From: an uncultured Eubacterium sp.
Lineage (GTDB): Bacteria; Bacillota; Clostridia; Lachnospirales; Lachnospiraceae
DNA: 46,812 bases
Assembly: GCA_910586045.1 (NCBI GenBank)
Contig: CAJUIH010000011.1
Location: 3,660-50,471 of the forward strand
Direction of reading: 5' to 3'
Under the pieces are notes generated by a model. That model was not told the DNA's origin and ran no database searches. It saw nothing but the letters and a program-made list of their open reading frames with translations. Position 1 is the first letter of the stretch, and each line of letters starts with the position of its first letter. Both the position numbers and the translations under genes were made by a program. This document shows, one piece after another, positions 32,224 to 41,134 of this stretch.

Positions 32224-33728
32224 TACAAGGTACAATGTCAGGCGTGGGCAAAAGCCTGATTACCGCCGGATTGTGCCGCGTTTTTAAGCAGGACGGCTAT
32301 AGGACGGCTCCTTTTAAATCCCAAAATATGGCACTCAATTCTTATATCACATCCGAAGGCCTGGAAATAGGCAGGGCGCAGGCTGTGCAGGCACAGGCTG
32401 CGGGGATCGTTCCGTCCGCGGCCATGAATCCGGTCCTGCTCAAACCGACCAGTGATGTGGGTTCTCAGGTGATCGTAAACGGGCAGGCCATTGGCACGAT
32501 GTCCGCAAAAGAATATTTTGCGTACAAACAAGAGCTTGTCCCGGTTATTAAAAAAGCATATCAAACGCTGGACGCATCCTATGACCTGATTGTCATAGAG
32601 GGCGCCGGTTCTCCTGCGGAAATCAATCTAAAACAAAATGATATTGTAAATATGGGACTGGCCGAAATGCTGGATGCCCCGGTGCTGTTAACGGGAGATA
32701 TTGACAGGGGCGGGGTGTTCGCGCAGCTTTTGGGCACGCTGCTGTTGCTGGAAAAAGAGGAACGCGCACGCGTCAAAGGGCTGATTATCAATAAATTTCG
32801 CGGGGATCCGGGGATTTTGGCGCCGGGGGTCCGCCTGCTGGAGCAAAAAAGCGGCCTGCCTGTCGTCGGCACGCTGCCATATACGCAATTAGATATCGAA
32901 GAAGAGGACAGCCTGACCAATCGGTTTACGCGCACAGACAGAAAAAACCCTGCGCAGGCAGTGGATATCGCGGTCATTCGCTTTCCAAGGATATCCAATT
33001 TTACGGATTTTCGGGTGCTGGAGGCCCATCCGCAGATACGCCTGCGTTATGTGACGCACGCGACGCAGCTAAGCGGGGCGGATCTGATTGTGCTGCCCGG
33101 CACCAAAAATACGATGGGCGACCTGCGCTGGCTGCGTGCGTCCGGCCTTGAGGCGGCATTGTTAAAATGCCACGCGCAGGGGAGCGTGATTTTCGGTATC
33201 TGCGGCGGATACCAGATGCTCGGGCAGCATTTAGCCGACCCGGACGGTGCGGAAGAAGGAGGGCAGCTTCGCGGCATAGGCTTGCTCGCGCTGCATACGG
33301 TATTTCAAAAAGAGAAAGTTACGACCAGGGTGCGCGGGCGGATTGGCAGGCTTTCGGGCGCGCTTGCCGCGTTATCGGGCCTGGAAGTGGCGGGATATGA
33401 AATCCATATGGGCGTGACCGCTCCTTATGATACAGCCGCCGCAGGTCATATGTTTTCCTCATTGGAAGCAGAGGGATGCCAGGCACGGAAAAAGGCAGAC
33501 GGGTGGCATCAGCAAAATGTATACGGAACGTATGTCCACGGCGTTTTTGACGCGGACGGTATGGCGGACGCGCTGCTTGCCGCATTGGCGAAAAAGCGCG
33601 GGATCTGCCTGGAAACCGTACATGCGCGCAGTTTTGCCGAATACCAGCTAGAGCAGTTCGACCGGCTGGCCGGGATGCTGCGGGCGCATTTAGACATGGG
33701 CGCCATATACCGGATGCTGCAGATTTGA
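32205..33728 (+). CDS. cbiP: Cobyric acid synthase
   Basis: 507 aa. N-terminal ATPase domain with P-loop GTMSGVGKSLITAGLCRVF (residues 6-24), FKSQNMALNSYIT, VLLTGDIDRGGVFAQLLGTL and IINKFRGD. The C-terminal glutamine amidotransferase domain has Cys333 in FGICGGYQMLGQ and His in YVHGVFD. It amidates the b, d, e and g side chains of the corrin. It is translationally coupled to cobD. Confidence 0.95.
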   Translation: MAKPIMIQGTMSGVGKSLITAGLCRVFKQDGYRTAPFKSQNMALNSYITSEGLEIGRAQAVQAQAAGIVPSAAMNPVLLKPTSDVGSQVIVNGQAIGTMSAKEYFAYKQELVPVIKKAYQTLDASYDLIVIEGAGSPAEINLKQNDIVNMGLAEMLDAPVLLTGDIDRGGVFAQLLGTLLLLEKEERARVKGLIINKFRGDPGILAPGVRLLEQKSGLPVVGTLPYTQLDIEEEDSLTNRFTRTDRKNPAQAVDIAVIRFPRISNFTDFRVLEAHPQIRLRYVTHATQLSGADLIVLPGTKNTMGDLRWLRASGLEAALLKCHAQGSVIFGICGGYQMLGQHLADPDGAEEGGQLRGIGLLALHTVFQKEKVTTRVRGRIGRLSGALAALSGLEVAGYEIHMGVTAPYDTAAAGHMFSSLEAEGCQARKKADGWHQQNVYGTYVHGVFDADGMADALLAALAKKRGICLETVHARSFAEYQLEQFDRLAGMLRAHLDMGAIYRMLQI

Positions 33729-33753
33729 TACAAAGGGAAAGGAAAGAGGATGC

Positions 33754-34503
33754 ATGTCACAGCAAACAGAATCGTTTGACGCGAATAGAAAAACAGGGCA
33801 AAAACCAGAACCAGAAAAGCCAAAAAAAACAGAAACACCAGAACCGCTTCTTGGATCCGAAATCGAGCGGCGCAGTTTTGCGATTATTACACGGGAGCTG
33901 GGCGGGCGAGCGTTTGATCCTTTTCAGGAACCGGTGATCAAACGCTGTATCCACGCGAGCGCGGATTTTGATTACGCCGAAAACCTGGTTTTTTCCAAGG
34001 ATGCGGTGCCAATCGCCTTACAGGCGTTAAAAGCCGGGGTTACGATTGTCACGGACACACAAATGGCGCTGGCGGGGATCAATAAAACCGCGCTGTCCCT
34101 TTTTGGGGGACAGGCTTTTAGTTTTATTTCTGACGCGGATGTGATGCTGCAGGCGAAAGAACGCGGGATCACAAGGTCCGCGGCCAGTATGGAAAAAGCG
34201 GCGCGTTTAAAAGGGCCGCTGATTTTTGCGATTGGAAACGCCCCGACGGCGCTGATCCGCTTAAAAGAGCTGATAGAGGAGGGGGCGGTAAGCCCTGTTT
34301 TGGTCATTGCCGTCCCGGTTGGTTTTGTAAATGTGGAACTGTCCAAAGAGATGATTTTACAAACGGATGTGCCGCATATTGTGGCAAAAGGGCGAAAAGG
34401 CGGCTCGAGCATTGCGGCCGCGATCTGTAACGCATTGCTTTTTATGTGCCGGGAGCATATATCCTATGCCGCGCAGACGAAGCGGATACAAAACTATGAA
34501 TAA
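33754..34503 (+). CDS. cbiC: Cobalt-precorrin-8 methylmutase
   Basis: 249 aa. An N-terminal extension of about 30 residues is Lys/Pro/Glu-rich (KPEPEKPKKTETPEPL) and absent from typical CbiC. The core follows: IERRSFAIITREL, catalytic His67 in KRCIHASADFDYAENL, TIVTDTQMALAGI, IGNAPTALIRLKEL, VIAVPVGFVNVELSKE. It migrates the C11 methyl to C12 to give hydrogenobyrinate/cobyrinate. The extension is probably disordered; an internal start without it is not supported by an SD. Confidence 0.93.
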   Translation: MSQQTESFDANRKTGQKPEPEKPKKTETPEPLLGSEIERRSFAIITRELGGRAFDPFQEPVIKRCIHASADFDYAENLVFSKDAVPIALQALKAGVTIVTDTQMALAGINKTALSLFGGQAFSFISDADVMLQAKERGITRSAASMEKAARLKGPLIFAIGNAPTALIRLKELIEEGAVSPVLVIAVPVGFVNVELSKEMILQTDVPHIVAKGRKGGSSIAAAICNALLFMCREHISYAAQTKRIQNYE

Positions 34504-34524
34504 TTGGAAAGCAGGAAATCCATT

Positions 34525-35784
34525 ATGAATATTCAAATGACAGGGATCGACCACCGTACGGCGGGTATAGAGGTCCGGGAACGGTTTGCGTTTACGAAAG
34601 CGCAGGCTGCAAAGGCAATGGAATATGTAAAAATGCAGCCGGATGTGAATGGGTGCATTTTATTGTCTACCTGCAACCGCATGGAGCTTTGGGCAAGTCT
34701 TAGAGACGGCGTGGATGGAAATCTGCGTGAAATGATAGCGGCGCAAAAACAGGCGGATCTTTCGGATCTTGCCCCGTATTTTACGGACAGGCGGGCGGCG
34801 GAAGCTGTCACGCATTTGTTTTACCTGACGGCTGGATTAAAATCCCAGGTGTTTTGTGAGGACCAAATCCTGTCCCAGGTTGGGGATGCGTTAAAAAATG
34901 CGCGGGAGATCTATTGTACGGATTCGTTTTTGGAAGTGCTGTTTCGCCGTGCGGTGACAGCGGCAAAAGAGGTAAAAACAACCGTGCCGGCCATGCATGG
35001 GGATGTTTCCGCGGCCCACTGCGCCATAGGCGGTATGAAGCAAAAAGGCTATGATTTTACCGGAAAACAGTGCCTTGTCATTGGAAACGGACAGATGGGA
35101 AAAATCGCGGCGCAGGCGCTTCAGGAAGAAGGCGCCGCCGTTACGGTAACGGTACGCCAGTATAAAAGCGGCCGGGTGGAAATCCCAAAAAACTGCGGAC
35201 GGATCCATTATGGGGAGCGGTATGCGTTTTTGCCCCGCTGCGACGTTATTGTATCCGCAACGGCAAGCCCGAATCTGACGATTCAAAAAGAACCGCTGGC
35301 ACAGGCCAGGGGCGGCGGATGCAGGCAGCAAATATTGATCGATTTGGCTGTTCCGCGTGATATCTCAAAAGAGGTATCCAGTCTGGATGGGGTTTTTTTG
35401 TATGATATGGACGATTTCGCTACCGATGAGGAATCCACCGCATGGCGGGAATGCAAGCAGGAAGCCGGACATTTGCTGCAGCAGCGGATCCAGGAATTTT
35501 GGGACTGGCAGGAATGCCGCCAGATCGTTCCGCGCATCCAGCGGATCGGCCGCGGGACGGCTAAAGAGGTCTGCTGGCGTATGGGCGGCAAACTGTCGGC
35601 GTTTTCTGCAACAGAAAGGGAGCAGATCAAAGACATGGCGGCGCAGAGCGCGGAAAAATCGGTGAACAGGCTTTTGTTTGCCCTAAGGGACCATATGGGG
35701 CGGGAGGAGCTGGAGCATTGTATGGACCTTTTGGAAGCATGTTTTACAGACACAAAATTTACAGATACAAAATTCAGGTATTAA
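34525..35784 (+). CDS. hemA: Glutamyl-tRNA reductase
   Basis: 419 aa from ATG 34525 (CAGGAAA upstream; TTG 34504 is less likely). Catalytic Cys50 in LLSTCNRMELW aligns exactly with the E. coli position. Other motifs: GIDHRTAGIEVRERFAF, GLKSQVFCEDQILSQVGDAL, the NADPH domain CLVIGNGQMGKIAAQAL, and a C-terminal dimerisation helix bundle. It makes glutamate-1-semialdehyde, first committed step of the C5 pathway. The C-terminus carries a duplicated TDTKF. No HemA-SirC fusion is formed here; the sirC-like gene follows separately after 58 nt. Confidence 0.95.
   Translation: MNIQMTGIDHRTAGIEVRERFAFTKAQAAKAMEYVKMQPDVNGCILLSTCNRMELWASLRDGVDGNLREMIAAQKQADLSDLAPYFTDRRAAEAVTHLFYLTAGLKSQVFCEDQILSQVGDALKNAREIYCTDSFLEVLFRRAVTAAKEVKTTVPAMHGDVSAAHCAIGGMKQKGYDFTGKQCLVIGNGQMGKIAAQALQEEGAAVTVTVRQYKSGRVEIPKNCGRIHYGERYAFLPRCDVIVSATASPNLTIQKEPLAQARGGGCRQQILIDLAVPRDISKEVSSLDGVFLYDMDDFATDEESTAWRECKQEAGHLLQQRIQEFWDWQECRQIVPRIQRIGRGTAKEVCWRMGGKLSAFSATEREQIKDMAAQSAEKSVNRLLFALRDHMGREELEHCMDLLEACFTDTKFTDTKFRY
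35746..35775 (+). repeat. 15-bp tandem duplication at the hemA 3' end
   Basis: ACAGACACAAAATTT (35746-35760) is followed by ACAGATACAAAATTC (35761-35775), encoding TDTKF twice near the C-terminus of HemA. Confidence 0.85.
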
Positions 35785-35809
35785 AATTTTAGGGAAAGTA
35801 TGGTATGAT
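35781..35809 (+). promoter_or_regulatory. Possible internal promoter before the sirC-like gene
   Basis: TTAAAA (35781-35786), 17-bp spacer, TATGAT (35804-35809). It overlaps the hemA stop and is 34 nt before the next ATG. The -35 is a weak match, so this is tentative, but it falls in one of the larger gaps of the cluster. Confidence 0.35.
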
Positions 35810-35842
35810 AACGTACAGGGAAGCAAACACAGGAGGAGGATT

Positions 35843-36367
35843 ATGACAGCATATTTTCCATTATTTATAAATCTGGAACAGAAAAAATTCTGCATTTTCG
35901 GTGCGGGGCAGGTTGCGGCAAGGAGAATCCCGGGACTCGTGCGTCATGGGGCTTTCGTAACGGTGATTGCCGACCAGATTGGGGAAGAAATACAAATACT
36001 GTGCGAACAGCATCCAAACCAGATTCAGGTACAAACGCGCAGTTACCAAATGGGGGAAATTCGAAACGAATGGGCCGATTACGTGCTGGCGGCGACGGAT
36101 GATGAAAAGGTTAATCTGGAAATCTGCCGGGAATGCCGCCATAAGGAAATCCCGGTCAACAATGCGTCAGACAGGACGCAGTGTGATTTTTATTTCCCGG
36201 CACTGGTCGAACGGGATCAACTGGTCATTGGGATTACAAGTACGGACGGCAGCCATAAGAAAGTGGCTAAGGTGAGCGAAGCACTGCGTAATTCGGATTT
36301 TTTATATGGAAAAAAAGAAGAGCAGGAAAACTGCAGCATCCGGATTGTACATGTCAAGCCATATTAA
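35843..36367 (+). CDS. Precorrin-2 dehydrogenase / sirohydrochlorin synthase (SirC/CysG N-terminal type)
   Basis: 174 aa. N-terminal NAD-binding fold (PLFINLEQKKFCIFGAGQVA, then ARRIPGLVRHGAFVTVIAD), the family loop LAATDDEKVNLEICREC and VNNASDRTQCDFYFPALVER, and a short helical C-terminus (DGSHKKVAKVSEALR). It oxidises precorrin-2 to sirohydrochlorin. It is shorter than bifunctional Met8p or CysG, so separate chelatase activity is uncertain; no other chelatase gene is in the window. AGGAGGAGG is the SD. Confidence 0.9.
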   Translation: MTAYFPLFINLEQKKFCIFGAGQVAARRIPGLVRHGAFVTVIADQIGEEIQILCEQHPNQIQVQTRSYQMGEIRNEWADYVLAATDDEKVNLEICRECRHKEIPVNNASDRTQCDFYFPALVERDQLVIGITSTDGSHKKVAKVSEALRNSDFLYGKKEEQENCSIRIVHVKPY

Positions 36368-36401
36368 GTGCAAACAGGCGATTTAGAAAGGAAGCAGGAA
36401 A

Positions 36402-37289
36402 ATGGAAACGCGCAGGATCCGTATAGGAACAAGACAAAGCCGTCTGGCGCTTGCCCAGGCAGAGCTGTTAAAGCAGTCGATGCTGCAAAGCTGCCCGCAT
36501 CTTAACGTTTCCCTGATACCCTATAAGACAACCGGGGACAGGATTTTAGACCGCAGCCTGGACGAAATCGGCGGTAAGGGGCTGTTTGTCAGGGAATTGG
36601 ACGAAGCCCTGGCAAAGGGCCTGACAGACCTGTCGGTCCATTCCTTAAAAGACCTGCCGGTAGAAGAAGATCCGGATTACCCGATTTTGGGCTATTCCCG
36701 CAGGGAAATGCCGCAGGACGCGCTGGTACTGCCGCCCGGGGCGTCCAAGGTTTTGCCGCGTGCCAGGATCGGGACTTCGAGTCCAAGGAGGAGCCTGCAG
36801 CTTGCGGCGCTTTATTCGGACTGCGATATATGCCCAGTGCGCGGCAATGTGTTCACACGCCTGCAAAAGCTGGACCGCGGGGAATACGATGCCCTTGTAC
36901 TGGCGGCAGCCGGATTGCGGCGGTTACATTTAGAACACCGGATCAGCCGTATCTTTTCGGTAGAAGAAATGATTCCGGCGGCCGGACAGGGGATTTTGGC
37001 GGTACAGGGCAGGAAAGATTTTGACATGCGCCTGCTGCGGGACTTTGTGGATGCGGACAGTGCCTGGCAGGCGCTTGCGGAACGCGGTTTTGTGCGTGCC
37101 TTGGGCGGCGGCTGCGCGAGTCCGGCCGCGGCGCACGCGCAGCTTCTTTCCGGCGGAGAGCTGCTGCTGACAGGAATGACGCAGGATAGCCGCGGCGGTA
37201 TGGTAATAGGCGCAGCCCGGGCGCCGAAACAGGACGCGGATAAACTCGGGCGGCAACTTGCAGAAAAACTGGGAGGGCAGGGCCAATGA
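36402..37289 (+). CDS. hemC: Porphobilinogen deaminase (hydroxymethylbilane synthase)
   Basis: 295 aa. RIGTRQSRLALAQAELL, DEIGGKGLFVRELDEAL, DLSVHSLKDLP, GTSSPRRSLQL, PVRGNVFTRLQKLDRGEYDA, IPAAGQGILAVQ. The dipyrromethane-cofactor Cys is Cys238 in LGGGCASPAAAHAQL. It builds hydroxymethylbilane from four porphobilinogens. Its TGA overlaps the next ATG. Confidence 0.95.
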   Translation: METRRIRIGTRQSRLALAQAELLKQSMLQSCPHLNVSLIPYKTTGDRILDRSLDEIGGKGLFVRELDEALAKGLTDLSVHSLKDLPVEEDPDYPILGYSRREMPQDALVLPPGASKVLPRARIGTSSPRRSLQLAALYSDCDICPVRGNVFTRLQKLDRGEYDALVLAAAGLRRLHLEHRISRIFSVEEMIPAAGQGILAVQGRKDFDMRLLRDFVDADSAWQALAERGFVRALGGGCASPAAAHAQLLSGGELLLTGMTQDSRGGMVIGAARAPKQDADKLGRQLAEKLGGQGQ

Positions 37290-38824
37290 AGCAGCAAAAC
37301 CAAACAGGAACCGTATATCTGGTCGGCGCCGGTCCCTCGGACGCGGGACTTCTGACCGTAAAAGGACAACAACTGTTAAAGCAGGCACAGGTTGTAATCT
37401 ATGATGCGCTCGTCGGCGCAGGGATACTGGGCATGATTTCGGAACAGGCAGAAACGATCTGCGTCGGCAAGCGCAGCGGGTGCCATTCCATGAAACAGGA
37501 GGAGATTAACCGCCTGCTTGTACAGAAAGCAAAACAAGGACGGATGGTCGTACGCTTAAAGGGCGGAGACCCGTTCCTTTTTGGCAGAGGGTCCGAAGAA
37601 GCCGAACAGCTTTTGGCAAATAAGATTCCGTTTGAAATCGTACCAGGCGTGACCTCTGCCATAGCGGTGCCTGCCTATAGCGGGATTCCGGTTACGCACC
37701 GGGATCTTTCATCCAGCGTCCATATCATAACCGGACATAAAAAACAAGACGCCCCTTTGGATCTTGATTTTGAGGCACTGCTGCGCGCGGGCGGCACGGA
37801 TGTATTTTTGATGGGGGTAAACGTACTGCCCGAGATCGTAAACGGGTTTTTGGACGCCGGAATGGCGCCGGATACCCCGGCCGCGGTTTTATCGCAGGGA
37901 ACCGGTTTTATGCAGCGGACTGTCACGGCGCAGTTATCTATGCTGGTTGAGGAAGCCGGCAGGCATTCTGTAAAAACGCCTGCCGTAATCGTGATCGGCC
38001 AGACGGCGGCGCTTGCCGCACAGTTTGCGTGGTATGAAAAGCTGCCGCTTTTTGGCAGGCGGATTCTGGTTACCAGGCCGTCTTCCCGCAATGACAGCCT
38101 GGTATCCCGTCTTAGGGGCCTTGGCGCGGAGGTCATCGAGGCTGCGTCCATACGGACGGTACCGCGCGCGTGCGGGCAGGAATTTTTAGAAGTGCTTGCC
38201 AAGATCGGCAGCTACGATTATCTGGTCTTTACTTCGCCGGCGGGCGTTGCTTATTTTATGTCTTTGCTCAACCAGTATGACCGGGATATCCGTTGCATCG
38301 GGGATATCCGGATTGCGGCGGTCGGCAGCGCGACACGGGATGCGCTGCTTTCGCACGGACTGCGGGTTTCGCTGATGCCGCAGCGCTACAACGGCATCGA
38401 ACTTGGCAGATGCCTGCGAAAGGCCGTCCGCCCGGGAGGCAAAGTACTGCTGCTTCGATCGGCGCTGGGCAGTAAACAGCTCATCAAAGAAATAAAAGCA
38501 GACCATCAGATAGAGGTTACAGATCTTGCGATTTATGATACAATCAATAGAACAAACAGCGCATTGGATCTTCGTGCGCTGGTGGAAGAAAGCGCGGGGG
38601 ACGCCAGTCGCGGACCATCCGTATTGGTGTTGTTTACAAGCAGCTCTACCGTATGCGGGTTTGTGCAGGCGGCACAGGGGCTTGCCTGCGGGAAAGTCCA
38701 CGCGGTCTGTATCGGCCAGGCAACGGCGGATACGGCTGCGGGATACGGGATGCAGGTTACCATGGCTGCAAAAGAAACGGTTACGGACATGGTAGATGCT
38801 GTTTTAGCGCTTTGCAAAAAATAA
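37286..38824 (+). CDS. cobA-hemD: CobA-HemD fusion: uroporphyrinogen-III C-methyltransferase and synthase
   Basis: 512 aa. Residues 1 to about 250 are SUMT: VYLVGAGPSDAGLLTVKGQQ, VVIYDALVG, VRLKGGDPFLFGRGSEEAEQ, PGVTSAIAVPAYSGIPVTHR, DVFLMGV. From about residue 258 (FGRRILVTRPSSRNDSLVSR) comes uroporphyrinogen-III synthase (YLVFTSPAGVAYFMSLL, IAAVGSATRDALLSHG, VLFTSSSTVCGF). It cyclises hydroxymethylbilane and then methylates C2 and C7 to precorrin-2, the branch point to corrinoids. This fusion is common in Firmicutes. It is coupled to hemC through ATGA. Confidence 0.95.
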   Translation: MKQQNQTGTVYLVGAGPSDAGLLTVKGQQLLKQAQVVIYDALVGAGILGMISEQAETICVGKRSGCHSMKQEEINRLLVQKAKQGRMVVRLKGGDPFLFGRGSEEAEQLLANKIPFEIVPGVTSAIAVPAYSGIPVTHRDLSSSVHIITGHKKQDAPLDLDFEALLRAGGTDVFLMGVNVLPEIVNGFLDAGMAPDTPAAVLSQGTGFMQRTVTAQLSMLVEEAGRHSVKTPAVIVIGQTAALAAQFAWYEKLPLFGRRILVTRPSSRNDSLVSRLRGLGAEVIEAASIRTVPRACGQEFLEVLAKIGSYDYLVFTSPAGVAYFMSLLNQYDRDIRCIGDIRIAAVGSATRDALLSHGLRVSLMPQRYNGIELGRCLRKAVRPGGKVLLLRSALGSKQLIKEIKADHQIEVTDLAIYDTINRTNSALDLRALVEESAGDASRGPSVLVLFTSSSTVCGFVQAAQGLACGKVHAVCIGQATADTAAGYGMQVTMAAKETVTDMVDAVLALCKK

Positions 38825-38839
38825 ATTCTGATTGAAAAA

Positions 38840-38848
38840 GGGGGGGGG
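38840..38848 (+). promoter_or_regulatory. G9 homopolymer as the hemB ribosome-binding site
   Basis: Nine consecutive G sit 4 nt upstream of the hemB ATG and form its only SD-like sequence. Length change in such a run by replication slippage would alter the SD-to-start spacing. Confidence 0.6.
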
Positions 38849-38852
38849 AAAC

Positions 38853-39842
38853 ATGCAGTTGGAAATCAGACCGAGGCGCCTGCGTTCCCATCCTGCGCTG
38901 CGGCGGATGGTGTGTGAGACAAGGATGGACCCGTCGTCTTTGGTATATCCGATCTTTATTACGGAGGGGACAAATATCCGTCAGGAAATCTCTTCGATGC
39001 CGGGCCAGTACCGTTACAGTGTAGACCGTATGGGCGAAAAATTAGAGGAATTAGCAGACAGCGGCGTCACAAATGTAATGTTTTTTGGGATTCCGCTGCC
39101 GGAGCATAAGGATGCGGCAGGCAGCGGCGCTTACGCCCAAGACGGTGTCGTACAGCAGGCGCTGCGCAGGGCAAAGCAGGATTTTCCGCAGATGTACCGG
39201 ATGGCGGATGTATGTATGTGTGAGTATACTTCACATGGGCATTGCGGCATATTGTGCGGGAATGAGGTAGATAATGACCGGACCTTGGAAAGCCTGGCAA
39301 AAATCGCCGTATCACAGGTACAGGCGGGCGCGGATTTGGTCGCGCCGTCCGATATGATGGACGGACGGGTCGCGGCGATCCGTCTGGCGTTAGACCAAAA
39401 CGGATACAGTTGTGTTCCGATTATGTCATATTCCGTGAAGTATGCTTCCGCGTTTTACGGACCGTTCCGGGATGCCGCAGACTCCGCTCCGGCATTCGGC
39501 GACCGGAAAACCTATCAAATGGATTTTCATAACCGCAGGGAAGCATCTAGGGAAGCGGCGCTGGATGCAAAAGAAGGTGCGGATATTTTGATGGTCAAGC
39601 CCGCTATGGCCTATGCGGATATAATCCGTGAAATTAGAAACCGCACCGACCTGCCGCTTGCCGCTTACAGCGTAAGCGGAGAATACGCGATGATCCGCGC
39701 GGCGGCTTTAGCAGGATGGATCCAGGAAGAACAGGCCGTAATCGAAGCGGCTGTCTGCGCCTACCGGGCGGGTGCGGATATTTATATCAGTTATTTTGCA
39801 AAAGAACTGGCAACCTATATGGCGGAAGGAAAAATGGGATGA
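38853..39842 (+). CDS. hemB: Delta-aminolevulinic acid dehydratase (porphobilinogen synthase)
   Basis: 329 aa from ATG 38853. Active-site Lys196 (SVKYASAFYGPFRDAADSAP) and Schiff-base Lys249 (MVKPAMAYADII) match the E. coli positions within one or two residues. The metal-binding Cys cluster CMCEYTSHGHCG points to a zinc-type enzyme. It condenses two aminolevulinates. Its SD is inside a run of nine G (38840-38848), 4 nt before the ATG, which is unusual. Its stop overlaps the hemL start. Confidence 0.95.
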   Translation: MQLEIRPRRLRSHPALRRMVCETRMDPSSLVYPIFITEGTNIRQEISSMPGQYRYSVDRMGEKLEELADSGVTNVMFFGIPLPEHKDAAGSGAYAQDGVVQQALRRAKQDFPQMYRMADVCMCEYTSHGHCGILCGNEVDNDRTLESLAKIAVSQVQAGADLVAPSDMMDGRVAAIRLALDQNGYSCVPIMSYSVKYASAFYGPFRDAADSAPAFGDRKTYQMDFHNRREASREAALDAKEGADILMVKPAMAYADIIREIRNRTDLPLAAYSVSGEYAMIRAAALAGWIQEEQAVIEAAVCAYRAGADIYISYFAKELATYMAEGKMG

Positions 39843-41134
39843 TGATCACGCATTCAGAAGAAATATTTAAAGAAGCAGTCGCATACATGCCCGGCGGCGT
39901 CAATTCCCCCGTGCGTGCATTTGGCTCAATCGGCAGTGTGCCGCGGTTTATCGCGAGGGCGGACGGGGCGTATTTGTGGGATGAAGACGGAAACCGCTAC
40001 CTGGACTATGTCGGCTCCTGGGGGCCGATGCTGTTGGGGCATAACCACCCAAGCGTACAAGAGAGCGTGCAAAAGGCGTGCGCTAAGGGATTAAGCTTTG
40101 GCGCCGCAACGAAAATCGAAGTGGACATGGCACGGCGCATGCATGAGATGGTGCCGTCTGTGGAAATGGTGCGTATGGTCAATTCCGGGACGGAGGCGGT
40201 AATGAGCGCCGTCCGCGCGGCAAGGGGCTATACGGGCCGGGATAAAATCATAAAATTTACAGGCTGTTACCATGGGCATTCTGACAGCATGCTGGTACAG
40301 GCAGGCTCCGGCCTTATGACGCACGGCGTTCCGGGAAGCGCGGGCGTGCCGTTCGGATGCACGGCGGATACGCTGCCGGCGGATTATAACGACCTGGAAA
40401 GCGTACAGGAAATTTTTCGCCGTGTGGGCGAGCAGATTGCCGCGGTGATTGTCGAACCGGTTGCGGCCAATATGGGCGTGGTGCTTCCAAAACCCGGTTT
40501 CTTACAAGGGCTGAGGCAGCTTTGTACTACGTATGGATCGGTACTGATATTTGATGAAGTCATAACGGGATTCCGGTTAAGCGCCGGCGGCGCACAGCAG
40601 TTATTCGGCGTGAAGCCGGACCTGACTACATTTGGCAAAATCATTGGCGCGGGGATGCCGGTCGGCGCGTACGGCGGAAAACGCTGCATTATGGAGTGCG
40701 TGGCGCCAATCGGCAGCGTTTATCAGGCAGGGACGCTGAGCGGAAACCCGGTGGCAATGGCGGCGGGTTATACACAGCTTGGCATTTTAAAAAAGCGGCC
40801 GGAAATTTACAGCATGTTGGAAGCCAACGGAAAATATTTCTTTGGGAAACTGGAAAAGATGATCCGCGCGGCAGGGCTGCCGTACCAGGTGAACCGGATC
40901 GGATCGCTCGGCTGCCTGTTTTTTACAGACCGGGAAGTAACGGATTACGCGTCCGCGAAAACATGCGATACGAAAGCGTTCGCGGCTTACTGCAACGCGA
41001 TGCTGGCACAGGGGGTTTATTTGGCTCCGTCGCAGTTTGAGGCGGTATTTTTATCAGCGGCACATACAAAAGAACATCTGGATCAAACGCTTGCGGCAGC
41101 AGAAAGGTATTTTTGCGACTTATGCAAAGCTTAA
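39839..41134 (+). CDS. hemL: Glutamate-1-semialdehyde 2,1-aminomutase
   Basis: 431 aa from ATG 39839; a second ATG follows directly at 39842 and either could be used. HSEEIFKEAVAYMPGGVNSP, MVNSGTEAVMSAVRAARG, FTGCYHGHSDSML, IFDEVITGFRL, and PLP Lys267 in TFGKIIGAGMPVGAYGG (Lys265 in E. coli). It makes 5-aminolevulinate from the HemA product. The start overlaps the hemB stop, and the last 13 nt overlap the amidase gene. Confidence 0.95.
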   Translation: MMITHSEEIFKEAVAYMPGGVNSPVRAFGSIGSVPRFIARADGAYLWDEDGNRYLDYVGSWGPMLLGHNHPSVQESVQKACAKGLSFGAATKIEVDMARRMHEMVPSVEMVRMVNSGTEAVMSAVRAARGYTGRDKIIKFTGCYHGHSDSMLVQAGSGLMTHGVPGSAGVPFGCTADTLPADYNDLESVQEIFRRVGEQIAAVIVEPVAANMGVVLPKPGFLQGLRQLCTTYGSVLIFDEVITGFRLSAGGAQQLFGVKPDLTTFGKIIGAGMPVGAYGGKRCIMECVAPIGSVYQAGTLSGNPVAMAAGYTQLGILKKRPEIYSMLEANGKYFFGKLEKMIRAAGLPYQVNRIGSLGCLFFTDREVTDYASAKTCDTKAFAAYCNAMLAQGVYLAPSQFEAVFLSAAHTKEHLDQTLAAAERYFCDLCKA

